Assembly: GCF_008124835.1 (NCBI RefSeq)
Contig: NZ_VNHW01000004.1
Location: forward strand, 248,001 to 312,000
From: Blastococcus xanthinilyticus
Lineage (GTDB): Bacteria > Actinomycetota > Actinomycetes > Mycobacteriales > Geodermatophilaceae
DNA: 64,000 bases
Direction of reading: 5' to 3'
The first letter of the stretch is position 1. Every line of letters begins with the position of its first letter. The translations under genes were made by a program, and so were the position numbers. Positions 41,405-50,076 of this stretch are shown here, one piece after another. The notes beneath the pieces were generated by a model. It was not told where the DNA came from. It did no database searches and was given only the letters and a program-made list of their open reading frames with translations.

Positions 41405-43012
41405 TCACTCGACGACGACCTCGATGATCGGGTAGCCCGACGCCCCGTCGGGGGCCACCGGGGTGCGCTGGTCGGTCTGCACCTCGCCGGCGCCGTCGGT
41501 GGCGCGGGCGGCGATCACGTGCCGGCCGGGGGTGGCCTCCCAGGGCAGCATCCACTGCCGCCACACGTCCACGTCGTAGGGCGCCGCCAGCTCGGCCTCC
41601 TGCCACGGGCCGTCGTCGATGCGCACCTCGACCCGCTCGATCCCGCGGGTCGGCGCCCAGGCGACACCGGCGATGGGCGTCCGCCCGGCCGCCACCGTGG
41701 CCCGGGGGCCGGGCACGTCGATTCGGGACTGCGTCTTGATCGGGCCCTCCTTGGCCCACCCGCGGGGGATCCAGTACCCGTCGACGTCCCAGTCGGTGAG
41801 CTCGATCGCCGAGAGCCACTTGGTCGCCGACACGTAGCCGTAGAGCCCGGGCACGATCAGCCGCGCCGGGAACCCGTGCTCGGCGGGCAGCGGCTCGCCG
41901 TTCATCGCGACGGCCACCATGGCCTCCTCCACGTCCAGCGCGGTCAGCGTCGGGAAGCCGGCGGTGAAGCCGTCGACGGAGCGGCCGATCAGCTGGGTGG
42001 CGCCCTCCTGGAGACCGGCGCGCTCGAGGAGCGGCCGCAGCGGCACGCCCTGCCAGCGGGCGTTGCCCACCAGCTCGCCGCCGACCTCGTTGGAGACGCA
42101 GGCGATGGTGATGTCGGCCTCGATCTGCGGCAGCTCCATGAGCTCGGCGTAGGTGAGCGTGTAGGGGTTGTCGACCATCCCGCGGATCTCGAGCTGCCAG
42201 TCCGCGGGGTCGACGACCGGCACCCGCAGCGCGGTGTCGATCCGGTAGAACTCCTCGTTCGGGATGAACAGCGGGGTGAGGCCGGGAATCTCCAGGTCCG
42301 CCCCGGCCGGCACCGGGCCGGCCTGCCGCACCGGGGCCGGCAGGCGGACGGCGGCGCGCAGGCCGGCGATCCGCTCGCGGCCCGACAGCAGGTAGCCGCC
42401 GATTCCGGCGAGCACGCCGAGCACCGTGGCGCCGCCGGTCACGGCGAGGAAGCGGCGGCGGTCGACCGGGCTGAGCGCGGGCGCGGTGCCGGGCTCGTCG
42501 TCGACCGTCGAGGCGGGCTCGTCGGCGGGCGCGCGACGGGGCAGGCCCACCATCAGCAGATAGAGCACGCCGATCCCGACCCCGGCGCCGACCAGGCCGA
42601 CGAGGACGGTGCGGAAGACGGGGTTGCGGTCGTCGGCCAGCGCGGCGACGACCCCCAGCAGCGCGAACAGCGCGATGCCGCCGGAGGCCAGGACCGCAGA
42701 GCGGCGGGCCAGCATCCCGAGCAGGGCGCCGAACAGCGCCGACAGCACCAGGATGCCGCCGATCAGCACCGGCTTGTCGGCGGTGCCGAGGGTCGCGATG
42801 GCCCACTGCTCCACCGGGCCGGGCACGTTGTCGACCACGAAGTCGCCGACCGCGAGGATCAGCGAGGGCGCCTGCGGGACCAGGCCGGCCACCAGCTCGG
42901 CCGAACCCAGCCCGGCGGCCACGGCCGCGATCCCCGCCAGGGCGGCGCTCCCCCGGCCCACCGGGCGCACCGCGCCCCTCCGTCCAGCTGCCGATTGCGT
43001 CGTCTCGCTCAC
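41405..43012 (-). CDS. Sulfite-oxidase-type molybdopterin oxidoreductase with N-terminal membrane domain
   Basis: GTG at 43012 gives 535 residues. Five hydrophobic segments occupy about 20-190. An RRRF motif and another hydrophobic helix (DRRRFLAVTGGATVLGVLAG) then lead into the extracytoplasmic catalytic part. ADITIACVSNEVGGELVGNA carries the Cys that binds molybdenum. Further on are RLIVPGLYGYVSATKWLS and the C-terminal dimer-type domain (APTRGIERVEVRIDDGPW). The reaction is an oxygen-atom transfer; the physiological substrate is unknown. Stop lies 22 bp from the shared terminator. Confidence 0.88.
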   Translation of the reverse strand: MSETTQSAAGRRGAVRPVGRGSAALAGIAAVAAGLGSAELVAGLVPQAPSLILAVGDFVVDNVPGPVEQWAIATLGTADKPVLIGGILVLSALFGALLGMLARRSAVLASGGIALFALLGVVAALADDRNPVFRTVLVGLVGAGVGIGVLYLLMVGLPRRAPADEPASTVDDEPGTAPALSPVDRRRFLAVTGGATVLGVLAGIGGYLLSGRERIAGLRAAVRLPAPVRQAGPVPAGADLEIPGLTPLFIPNEEFYRIDTALRVPVVDPADWQLEIRGMVDNPYTLTYAELMELPQIEADITIACVSNEVGGELVGNARWQGVPLRPLLERAGLQEGATQLIGRSVDGFTAGFPTLTALDVEEAMVAVAMNGEPLPAEHGFPARLIVPGLYGYVSATKWLSAIELTDWDVDGYWIPRGWAKEGPIKTQSRIDVPGPRATVAAGRTPIAGVAWAPTRGIERVEVRIDDGPWQEAELAAPYDVDVWRQWMLPWEATPGRHVIAARATDGAGEVQTDQRTPVAPDGASGYPIIEVVVE

Positions 43013-43109
43013 GCCTGACCCGTGACCCGAGCACATCGGTCGTACACGACCCAATGGAGATCGACGCCGGATCGTCATGCTTCCGCGGTTGCAACAGCCC
43101 CCGGCAGGG

Positions 43110-44327
43110 TCAGGACGGCCGCCCCGCCAGCCCGATCGCCCCCCAGCCACGCAGCGGCCGCCCCACCACGTCGGCGGCCACCTCGAGCGCCCGGCGCCGC
43201 AGCCCGCGGGACCGCCACTCCTCCGGGCGCACCCGCGCGCTGCGGGCGAGGTCCTCGTCGAAGTGGTCGTCCAGGAGGCCGGTCACGACCCGGTCGTCGA
43301 GGAGCAGGCAGACCTGCTCGTTGAGGGCCAGCGACCGGGTGTCGAAGTTCGTCGTGCCGACCATGGCGATCGCTCCGTCGACCGTGACGATCTTCGAGTG
43401 CAGCAGCGAGGGCTGGTACCGCCAGAGCTCCACCCCGGCGTCGAGCAGCGGCTGGAAGTCCAGCTCGCCCTGCAGGTGCACCGACGGCCGCTGGACGTGC
43501 GGTCCGCCGACGAGCACCTGCACCCGCACCCCGCGCCCGGCGGTCTCGACCACCAGCCGGCGCAGCCAGCGCGGCAGCCGGATGTACGGGCTGGTGACCC
43601 GGACGCGGTCGCGGGCGGAGTGCAGCAGCGCCGCGATGGCGACGGCGGCCTCGCTCCAGCCCGGCTGGGACGGCGTGCGGAGGACCTGCACCGGCGTGCT
43701 GCCCGCCAGCCCCAGCTCCGGGAACCGGTCGGCGTCGGAGACCACGCCACCCTCGAGCCGCACCTGGGCCTGCATCCAGGCGGCCGTGAACGCCGACCGC
43801 AGCCCGGCGACGGCCGGCCCCTGCACCCGGTACGAGGTGTCGCGCCAGTTCCCGGGCGAAGAGCCGTCGCCGGACCACGGCTGGTCGATGCCGATCCCCC
43901 CGGTGAAGCCGACGGTCTCGTCGCAGACCATGGCCCGCCGGTGCGTGCGCAGGTTCCAGACGGTCGGGCGGATGCTGGGGATCGGCCGGTAGAAGGCAAC
44001 GGTGCACCCCGCCGAGCGCAGGCGCCGCAGGTCGTCGCGGTCCATGTGCGTGGCGCCGTAGCCGTCCAGCACGATCCGCACCCGCACGCCGTCGCGCGCG
44101 CGGGCGGCGAGGGCCCCCGCGACCTCGTGGCTGACCGCACCGCCGCCCCACACGAACCACAGCAGGTCGATGCTCCGGCGCGCGGCCGCGATCCCGGCCA
44201 GCATGGCCGGGAATGACTGGTCGCCGTCCTTCAGGACGTCGACCCGGTTGCCCTCGCTGAACGGCACGCCCACCAGCTGCTCGAGCATCTGCCGGCCGCG
44301 GCTCCCGGTCCCGGTCCGCTCAGTCAT
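43110..44327 (-). CDS. Phospholipase D/cardiolipin-synthase-like protein with variant first HKD motif
   Basis: The 405-residue protein has two PLD repeats. The first active-site motif reads THRRAMVCDETVGFTGG, with Arg where the HKD Lys is normally found; the second is intact (LLHSKIVTVDGAIAMVGTTNFD). Family members transfer phosphatidyl groups or cleave phosphodiesters using both His. The substituted Lys-to-Arg site may lower or alter activity. No transmembrane helices are present at the N-terminus, unlike ClsA. The NTF2-like gene lies just upstream on the same strand, nine bases away. Confidence 0.82.
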   Translation of the reverse strand: MTERTGTGSRGRQMLEQLVGVPFSEGNRVDVLKDGDQSFPAMLAGIAAARRSIDLLWFVWGGGAVSHEVAGALAARARDGVRVRIVLDGYGATHMDRDDLRRLRSAGCTVAFYRPIPSIRPTVWNLRTHRRAMVCDETVGFTGGIGIDQPWSGDGSSPGNWRDTSYRVQGPAVAGLRSAFTAAWMQAQVRLEGGVVSDADRFPELGLAGSTPVQVLRTPSQPGWSEAAVAIAALLHSARDRVRVTSPYIRLPRWLRRLVVETAGRGVRVQVLVGGPHVQRPSVHLQGELDFQPLLDAGVELWRYQPSLLHSKIVTVDGAIAMVGTTNFDTRSLALNEQVCLLLDDRVVTGLLDDHFDEDLARSARVRPEEWRSRGLRRRALEVAADVVGRPLRGWGAIGLAGRPS

Positions 44328-44335
44328 CGGTCCGC

Positions 44336-44809
44336 TCAGTCATCGGTCAGGCTCGGCAGCCGGTCGGGGTCGTCGTCGCGGTGCGCCTGCGGCGTCCCGG
44401 TCGCGGCGAGCAGGTCACCGTCGGTGGAGAGCGCGACGTCCTCGACCCGGTAGTGGATCGTCTGCGCGCGGATCCAGCCGTCCTCGATCAGGTAGGAGTC
44501 CACCCCACAGCGCACCAGCACGTCCGCGTCCCGGCCCGACCACTCGAGCAGCGCCGTCCGCTCGTCGGCCAGGGCGAAGGAGTAGCGGTAGCTCCCGCCG
44601 CCACCGATGGCCTTCCACAGCCGGTGCGCCGAAGCCCGCAGGCCGTCGTGCCCGCGGAAGACCTCCCGGGCGGTCAGCACCACCAGGTCCGGGTGGTAGT
44701 TCCGCCGGAGGTCCTCCTCCAGCTCCCCGGCCCGGCGCAGCCGGAGGCGGTCGGCGAGCACCTCCCGGCACGAACGGGCCCGCAGGTCCTCGGTCGTCGC
44801 CACGGACAC
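44336..44809 (-). CDS. SnoaL/NTF2-like domain protein
   Basis: ATG at 44809 with GGAGA upstream gives 157 residues. The helix-then-curved-sheet order fits an NTF2-like fold: DLRRNYHPDLVVLTAREVFRG early, YRYSFALADERTALLEWSG in the sheet and VDSYLIEDGWIRAQTIHYRV at the end. Such proteins may be small isomerases or binding proteins. No catalytic set is evident. Confidence 0.72.
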   Translation of the reverse strand: MSVATTEDLRARSCREVLADRLRLRRAGELEEDLRRNYHPDLVVLTAREVFRGHDGLRASAHRLWKAIGGGGSYRYSFALADERTALLEWSGRDADVLVRCGVDSYLIEDGWIRAQTIHYRVEDVALSTDGDLLAATGTPQAHRDDDPDRLPSLTDD

Positions 44810-45009
44810 GGGATCTCCTCTCGCTCGACGGTGCTGGTGGCCCCTCGACTGCCCCGGCCGGCGAGGGGGAAACCCTGCTCAGCGGCTGTCACCGCTCCGA
44901 CACCCGGCCGTCGCTGCGCGCTGCCGCCGACCGCGCTGGACGTCGGCCAGCAGAGCGCAGCAGGCGCGCGCCAGCACCCCGGGCATCCGGAGGCGGGCGC
45001 GCAGCGGCA
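44810..45009. other. Gene-free gap downstream of the patatin remnant
   Basis: Frames are open here but show no homology and run out of phase with neighbouring genes. The stretch probably contains deleted patatin-gene debris and the promoter of the NTF2-like gene. Confidence 0.4.
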
Positions 45010-45153
45010 CGGTGGGCGGCCGGCACGGGCGTCGCGTTCGTTCAGCCGCTGCAGCGCCACGAGCAACCCGGCCGTGGCGCCGGCCTCGTAGGCGCCCAGC
45101 GACGCGCCGCTGGAGATGGCGAGGGCGATCCGGACCGGGACCGGGCGGCTCAT
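45010..45153 (-). pseudogene. Patatin-like phospholipase, N-terminal remnant
   Basis: ATG at 45153 overlaps the P450 stop as ATGA, so a genuine gene started here. The first 48 codons read RIALAISSGASLGAYEAGAT and LLVALQRLNERDARAGRPP, the oxyanion-hole start of patatin-like phospholipases. The sequence then loses all resemblance, and neither the GxSxG elbow nor the DG motif follows. The rest has been deleted. Confidence 0.68.
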
Positions 45154-46400
45154 GCCGCCGGCCGGACGCCGGACAGCCGCACGCCGCTGGCCGGGGCCGC
45201 CGGCATCCGCGACAGGTCGACGCTCAGGTCCTGCAGGGGCACGTCGTAGGCCATGGCCGTGGTGAGCAGCCGCACCGCCCGCTCCACCAGCGTGATCGTC
45301 AGCCATTCGCCGGCGCAGCGGTGGCCGGCGTCGAACTCCCCGCCGCCCTGCGGGACGAAGTCGTAGGGCCCGCCGTCCCAGCCGGCGAAGCGCTCCGGGA
45401 GGAAGGCTGCCGGCTCGTCCCAGATCCGGGAGTCGTGGTTGGTGGCGTAGATGTCCAGCAGGAACCAGGAGCCGCGCGCGAAGTGCCGGCCCCGCCAGTC
45501 GAACTCCTCGCGCACCCGGCCGCCGACCATCGGGAAGAACGGGGCGGACCGGCGCACCTCCTGCACGAACCAGCGGAGGTACTCGTCGTCCTCGGCGACC
45601 CGGCTGCGCGCCACGGGGTGCTGGAGCAGCGCCAGGGCGGCGAAGACGACGTACCGGGAGATCGCCACGGTGGGTCGCAGCACGTTGAGCAGCTCCACGC
45701 GGGCGGTCTCGGCGTCGAGCAGCCGGCCGTGCTCGTCGCGGTGCTCGGCGACGACCCGCGCCGCGCGTCCCTCGTCGACCCGCAGCTCCCCGGCCCGCAC
45801 CCGCTCGACCACCTCGCCGGCCCAGCGCTCGGCCCGGTGCCGGAGCACCTGCCCGCGGAGGTTGCGCGGCCCGACCGATCCGGCTCCCTCCACCATCGCG
45901 GCGAACTGCCGCGTCCGGATCGCGACGTCGTCCGGGTGCAGCGGCACCCCGGCCCAGGCGCAGACGGCGCGGCAGAGGACCTCCCGGACGGCGTCGAACA
46001 GCACGACGTCCCGCGACCCGGCCCACCGGTCGATCCCCGCGCGCCACTCCCCCTCCACCAGATCGGCGAGCTCGGCCACCGCGGCCGGGGTCATCAGCGA
46101 CAGGAACATCGCCTTGCGGTGCCGGTGCGGCTGCTCGTCCAGCAGCTCGACGCTGCGGAAGTCCTGGAGCAGCGTGAGGGTGGTCGGCGGCAGGGCTCGA
46201 CGGCGGGTCATCCGGTCCGTCTCGTACAGCAGCCGGGCGGCCTCGGTGCCGTAGGCGATGACAGCGGGACGCAGCATCAACCGGGTCTCGAACGCGTCCG
46301 ACCCCGTCTCCAGGAAGCGGTGCGCACCGAACGTGTAGCCCTCGCGGAGCAGGGCGGCGCTGCTGTCCCTCCTCCCGATGCGCGGGATCCGGTCGGTCAC
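45150..46400 (-). CDS. CYP152-family cytochrome P450 peroxygenase
   Basis: GTG at 46400 with AGGAGAGG upstream gives 416 residues, the usual CYP152 length. NVLRPTVAISRYVVFAALAL carries the Arg-Pro of the active site that binds the fatty-acid carboxylate in this family, replacing the acid-alcohol pair of ordinary P450s. FVPQGGGEFDAGHRCAGEW is the heme loop with the Cys ligand. Members use H2O2 to hydroxylate or decarboxylate fatty acids without a reductase. No ferredoxin gene is nearby, which fits. The stop overlaps the start of the truncated patatin gene. Confidence 0.9.
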   Translation of the reverse strand: MTDRIPRIGRRDSSAALLREGYTFGAHRFLETGSDAFETRLMLRPAVIAYGTEAARLLYETDRMTRRRALPPTTLTLLQDFRSVELLDEQPHRHRKAMFLSLMTPAAVAELADLVEGEWRAGIDRWAGSRDVVLFDAVREVLCRAVCAWAGVPLHPDDVAIRTRQFAAMVEGAGSVGPRNLRGQVLRHRAERWAGEVVERVRAGELRVDEGRAARVVAEHRDEHGRLLDAETARVELLNVLRPTVAISRYVVFAALALLQHPVARSRVAEDDEYLRWFVQEVRRSAPFFPMVGGRVREEFDWRGRHFARGSWFLLDIYATNHDSRIWDEPAAFLPERFAGWDGGPYDFVPQGGGEFDAGHRCAGEWLTITLVERAVRLLTTAMAYDVPLQDLSVDLSRMPAAPASGVRLSGVRPAA

Positions 46401-46442
46401 GGACGTTCCTCTCCTGGGAACCGGCCGCCCGAGGTGCATCGC

Positions 46443-46715
46443 TCAGCCCAGCGGGGTCAGCCGGCGGCGCGGCACGGTGGTGGCGGGCAGCCGCGCCGCC
46501 GGGCCGGGAACCGTCCGCAGGCGCTCGTCGAGCAGGTGGTCGACCAGCCGCGTGCGGGTGTCGATGGTGACCAGGAGGACCGCTTCGAGGTCGGCGAGCT
46601 CCTCCTGACGGCGCCGCACCTCGGCGAGCTCGCGCTCGGCGTCCCGCCGGACGGTCCGGCAGGAGTGCAGGTCGGCGTCGATGGCGGCGAGCGGGCGGGG
46701 GTGCGGGTCGGACAT
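46443..46715 (-). CDS. Short coiled-coil hypothetical protein
   Basis: ATG at 46715, with GGAGG upstream, gives 90 residues. DADLHSCRTVRRDAERELAEVRRRQEEL forms a clear coiled coil, followed by a second helix (LLVTIDTRTRLVDHLLDERL) and a basic Pro-rich tail. The family is not recognised. It sits between the P450 gene and the divergent AI-2E transporter gene. Confidence 0.6.
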   Translation of the reverse strand: MSDPHPRPLAAIDADLHSCRTVRRDAERELAEVRRRQEELADLEAVLLVTIDTRTRLVDHLLDERLRTVPGPAARLPATTVPRRRLTPLG

Positions 46716-46985
46716 GGCGACCTCCGGTGCGGCGGGCCGGGACGGGGAGCGGGCACCGGTGGTGCCACGACGACTGTGTGCCCCGCGGCGGGCCGGTGCT
46801 CTGCCGGCCGCCGTCCTGACACCGATCCGCAAGGCGACCGCAACAGATCCGTCCCGCGGCCGCGATCCGTTCCGTGTGTCAACCGGTTGACGGTGACGGC
46901 GTCCGTGCACACTTCGGCGGCTTCCTGGGCAGTGCAGGGCCAGGAGGACCGGGGCTCCGGTCGAGTTCCCCCACGAGAGGACCGG

Positions 46986-48263
46986 GTGGCCGCGGTGAGA
47001 TGGATGTCCAGAGGCGAGCGCGTCGACGTCACGCGCTCCGCCGTCCGGCCGGAGACGGAGCCGGACGGCGCGAGCGGCACCCTGGACACGCACCCGCTCC
47101 CCACCCCGCGGCCGGCGCCGGTGGCGCCGCGCTGGGCGATCCGCGTGCTGGTCACCGGGGCGGCGGTCCTCATGCTGGCCGCGCTCGGCTGGCTGGTGTT
47201 CTGGTTCCTCCTGCGCCTCCCGCTGCTCACCGTCGCCGTCGCGGTGGCCCTGCTGCTGACCGCGGTGGTGCGGCCGGTCACCCGCTGGCTGCACCGTCGA
47301 GGTCTGGGCGAGGGGATCTCGGCGCTGCTGTCGGTGCTGCTCCTGCTCGGCGTCCTGCTCGGGGTCGGCTTCCTCGTCGGATTCCGGGCCGCCGACAAGC
47401 TGCGCAACCTGACCCGGCCGCTGACCGCCGGCATCGACCGCATCCGCGTCTGGCTCACCGAGGGGCCGCTGGGCCTGAACCCGCAGCAGGTCACCGAGGT
47501 CCGGAACACGGTGGTCAACCAGGTCTACTCGCTCACCCCCGAACCGGCTGCCGCGGCCCGGATGGCCGTCTACATCCTGGCCGCGATCATCCTGGTCGCC
47601 TTCCTGACGTTCTTCCTGCTCAAGGACGGCGCCGCGATGTGGGCCTGGATGCTCCGCTGGGTCCCCGACCGTCGGCGGGACCAGGTCGACGGCGCGGGCC
47701 AGGCGGCCTGGACGGTGCTCTCCCAGTACGTGCGCGGGGTGGTCATCGTCGCCGTGATCGATGCGGTGGGCATCGGCGCGGTGCTGGTCATCCTGGGCGT
47801 GCCGCTGTGGCTGTCCCTGACCCTGCTGACGTTCCTCGGCGCCTTCGTCCCGCTGTTCGGCGCGACCGTCAGCGGGGCGGTGGCCGTGCTGGTCACCCTG
47901 GTGACCAACGGCGTCACCGACGCCGTCATCGTGCTCATCGCGGTGCTCGTCGTGCAGCAGGTCGAGGGCAACGTGCTGCACCCGATCATCGTCGGGCGCA
48001 CGGTGCGGCTGCACCCGGTGGTCGTGCTGCTGGCGGTCACGGCCGGCAGCCTGCTCTGGGGTCTCGCCGGGGCGCTGCTGGCGGTTCCCCTGGTGGCGGT
48101 CACCTACCGGGTGCTGGGGTATTTCCGGGAGCACCCCGCCCCCGGCGCCGGGCAGGCAGCCGGCTCCGAGTCGGCGGCGGAGGACCCGCCCGGAGCCGAC
48201 CCGGGGACCGTGGCAGAGCCGACCGGGGCCGACGCACGCCCCGCGCCGGTGGCGGCGGGCTGA
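46986..48263 (+). CDS. AI-2E family transporter
   Basis: GTG at 46986 with GAGAGG upstream gives 425 residues. About eight membrane helices include the typical LLTAVVRPVTRWLHRRGLGE, FLTFFLLKDGAAMWAWM and the late VVQQVEGNVLHPIIVGRTVRLHP, the PF01594 signature. An acidic Ala/Pro-rich tail follows. Family members export small molecules or exchange ions, and the AI-2 name does not fix the substrate. The 270 bp upstream are gene-free and include AT-richer patches near 46840-46910 that probably hold the promoter. Confidence 0.87.
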   Translation: MAAVRWMSRGERVDVTRSAVRPETEPDGASGTLDTHPLPTPRPAPVAPRWAIRVLVTGAAVLMLAALGWLVFWFLLRLPLLTVAVAVALLLTAVVRPVTRWLHRRGLGEGISALLSVLLLLGVLLGVGFLVGFRAADKLRNLTRPLTAGIDRIRVWLTEGPLGLNPQQVTEVRNTVVNQVYSLTPEPAAAARMAVYILAAIILVAFLTFFLLKDGAAMWAWMLRWVPDRRRDQVDGAGQAAWTVLSQYVRGVVIVAVIDAVGIGAVLVILGVPLWLSLTLLTFLGAFVPLFGATVSGAVAVLVTLVTNGVTDAVIVLIAVLVVQQVEGNVLHPIIVGRTVRLHPVVVLLAVTAGSLLWGLAGALLAVPLVAVTYRVLGYFREHPAPGAGQAAGSESAAEDPPGADPGTVAEPTGADARPAPVAAG

Positions 48264-48276
48264 GCCGGGGGGGCCG

Positions 48277-48894
48277 TCAGCCGGCCGGGTCCTCCACCGG
48301 CTCCAGGCGGTCCGCGGAGATGGCGATCTGACCGCCGAACTCCTCGAAGAACGCCCCGGCGTCCTCGAACAGCTGGTCCGCGGCGATACCGAAGTCGAGC
48401 TCGAAGCTCTCCTCCGCGACGCGGACCACCCGGCCGGAGACCTCCACCAGGTCCCCGATCTCCAGGTCGGCCGGCGGCGTCGCCAGGACGACCAGGATGG
48501 GGTCGCCGCTCTCGCCCACGACGCGGAAGGAGGCGCCGACGTCGGCGACGGTGAGCAGTTCGGTGACCTCCCCGCCTACCGTCACGGCCTGGCCGACCAG
48601 CGCCTCCCCGTTTCCGAGGACGCCGGGCTCCTCGTCCTCGCCGGGCTCGGGCTGGGCCGTCGGCTCCGCGGGGGGCGGCGCATCCTCCAGGTCGGAGACC
48701 CGGTCCTCGAGCGCGCTGATCCGGTCCTCGAGCACCTGCATATCCGTGCTGCTCGGGCCGGTGACCGGGCCGACCGGATCGTCACCGCAGGCGGCCAGCC
48801 CGGTCACCCCGACGGCCGTGACGAGCGCCGCTGCCGCGGCCCGCCCGGCTCGCCCCCCACGGGTCCGGGCCGGCCGCCCTGCACTGGCGCTCAT
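48277..48894 (-). CDS. Lipoprotein with OB-fold-like domain
   Basis: ATG at 48894 gives 205 residues. An Arg-rich start and a hydrophobic stretch end in VTGLAAC, a lipobox with Cys36. A short coiled coil (DMQVLEDRISALEDRVSDLED) and a Pro/Glu linker follow. The C-terminal 110 residues look like an OB-type barrel (ALVGQAVTVGGEVTELLTVAD, DLVEVSGRVVRVAEESFELD). Role unknown; probably surface-anchored. Confidence 0.72.
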   Translation of the reverse strand: MSASAGRPARTRGGRAGRAAAAALVTAVGVTGLAACGDDPVGPVTGPSSTDMQVLEDRISALEDRVSDLEDAPPPAEPTAQPEPGEDEEPGVLGNGEALVGQAVTVGGEVTELLTVADVGASFRVVGESGDPILVVLATPPADLEIGDLVEVSGRVVRVAEESFELDFGIAADQLFEDAGAFFEEFGGQIAISADRLEPVEDPAG

Positions 48895-48914
48895 CGGTGC
48901 CTCCTCTGCTCGAC

Positions 48915-48959
48915 GCGGGCCAGCCGTCTCAGGCCCAGCCGTCGCAGGCCCAGCCTGCG
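48915..48959. repeat. Three imperfect 15-bp tandem repeats
   Basis: Copies of CAGGCCCAGCCGTCG lie head to tail at 48930-48944 and 48945-48959, with a weaker copy before them. They are in the gene-free gap between the lipoprotein and esterase genes (48895-49093). No function is evident. Confidence 0.5.
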
Positions 48960-49093
48960 ACGGGAGCTGAGTTCCCGCTCGCGGGAGCCGGACGCGTGGG
49001 CACGCGGGTTCGACACGAGGACGCAACACCGCGCGCGATCGCCGGGTGCCGGGGCGGCGGACCGGATGCCCGATCCGCTTCCCCGGCGGGCCC

Positions 49094-50029
49094 TCAGCCG
49101 CGCAGCAGCGCCCCGAACCGGGCGCAGCTCTCGTCGATCGCCTGCTGCGCGGCCGGCGAGATCGTCCCCATGTCGAAGAAGCCGTGGATCATCCCGTCGT
49201 ACCGCTGGACGTCGGCGGCGACGCCGGCGGCCCGCAGCGCCTCGCCGTACGCCTCGCCCTCGTCCCGCAGCGGGTCGAACTCCGCGGTGACGACGACCGC
49301 CGGCGGCAGGCCGGCGAGGTCGGCGCCGTGCAGCGGCGACAGCCGCGGGTCCTTCGCGTCCTCCCAGGCGCCGGCGTAGTGGCCGTAGAACCAGTCCATC
49401 GTGTCCTTCTCCAGGAAGTAGCCCTTGGCGTTCTCCACGCGGGAGGGGTACTCGCCCTCCGCGTCGACGGCCGGGTAGATGAGGAACTGGCCGGCCACCG
49501 GGGTGCCGTCGGCCCGCAGCGCCTGGGCGACGACGGCGGAGAGGTTGCCGCCCGCGCTGTCGCCGGCGACGCCGAGCCGGTGGTCGCCGCCGAACTCGTC
49601 GAGGTGCCCGGCGATCCAGCGGGCGGCTGCCACCGCGTCGTCCGCGGCCGCCGGGAAGGGGTGCTCGGGGGCGAGCCGGTAGTCCACGGCCACGACCACC
49701 GCTCCGCTGCCGCGGCAGACGTTGCGGGCCATGTTGTCGTGGGTGTCGAGGTCGCCGATCACCCAGCCGCCGCCGTGGAAGAAGATCACCGTCGGGAAGG
49801 AACCGTCGCCCTCGGGGCGGTAGACCCGCGCCCGCAGGTTCCCGCCGGCGCCGGGGACCGTGCGGTCCTCCGTCCCGGCGACCGGGACGACCTGCTCGGG
49901 AGCCCGTCCGCCGTGGGTCAGGGCGAGGTACAGGGCCCGCCCGGCCTCGGGGGTGCCTTCGTACATCGGCGGCAGCCCCGCCTCCTCCATCATGGTGAGC
50001 ATCGCGGCGATGTGCGGGTCGACGGGCAC
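49094..50029 (-). CDS. HSL-family acetyl esterase-like hydrolase
   Basis: GTG at 50029 with GGAGAG upstream gives 311 residues. TVIFFHGGGWVIGDLDTHD is the HGGG oxyanion motif of hormone-sensitive-lipase-type esterases and GVAGDSAGGNLSAVVA the nucleophile elbow. EFDPLRDEGEAY and MIHGFFDMG supply the Asp and His. It lies 47 bp downstream of the Baeyer-Villiger monooxygenase gene on the same strand; such pairs turn ketones to esters and then cleave them, so this enzyme probably hydrolyses the ester or lactone made next door. Confidence 0.88.
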   Translation of the reverse strand: MPVDPHIAAMLTMMEEAGLPPMYEGTPEAGRALYLALTHGGRAPEQVVPVAGTEDRTVPGAGGNLRARVYRPEGDGSFPTVIFFHGGGWVIGDLDTHDNMARNVCRGSGAVVVAVDYRLAPEHPFPAAADDAVAAARWIAGHLDEFGGDHRLGVAGDSAGGNLSAVVAQALRADGTPVAGQFLIYPAVDAEGEYPSRVENAKGYFLEKDTMDWFYGHYAGAWEDAKDPRLSPLHGADLAGLPPAVVVTAEFDPLRDEGEAYGEALRAAGVAADVQRYDGMIHGFFDMGTISPAAQQAIDESCARFGALLRG

Positions 50030-50076
50030 AGGTCTCTCCTGGGGATCGCAGGGTGGGACGGGACGGGCGGGGCCGG

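Noticed and set aside
45012-48263. A 1083-codon rightward frame
   Set aside because: Only the part from 46986 encodes the AI-2E transporter; the upstream two thirds is antisense to the P450 gene.
48915-48959. Tandem repeats as a possible CRISPR or iteron array
   Set aside because: Only three imperfect 15-bp copies without spacers; no Cas or replication gene nearby.
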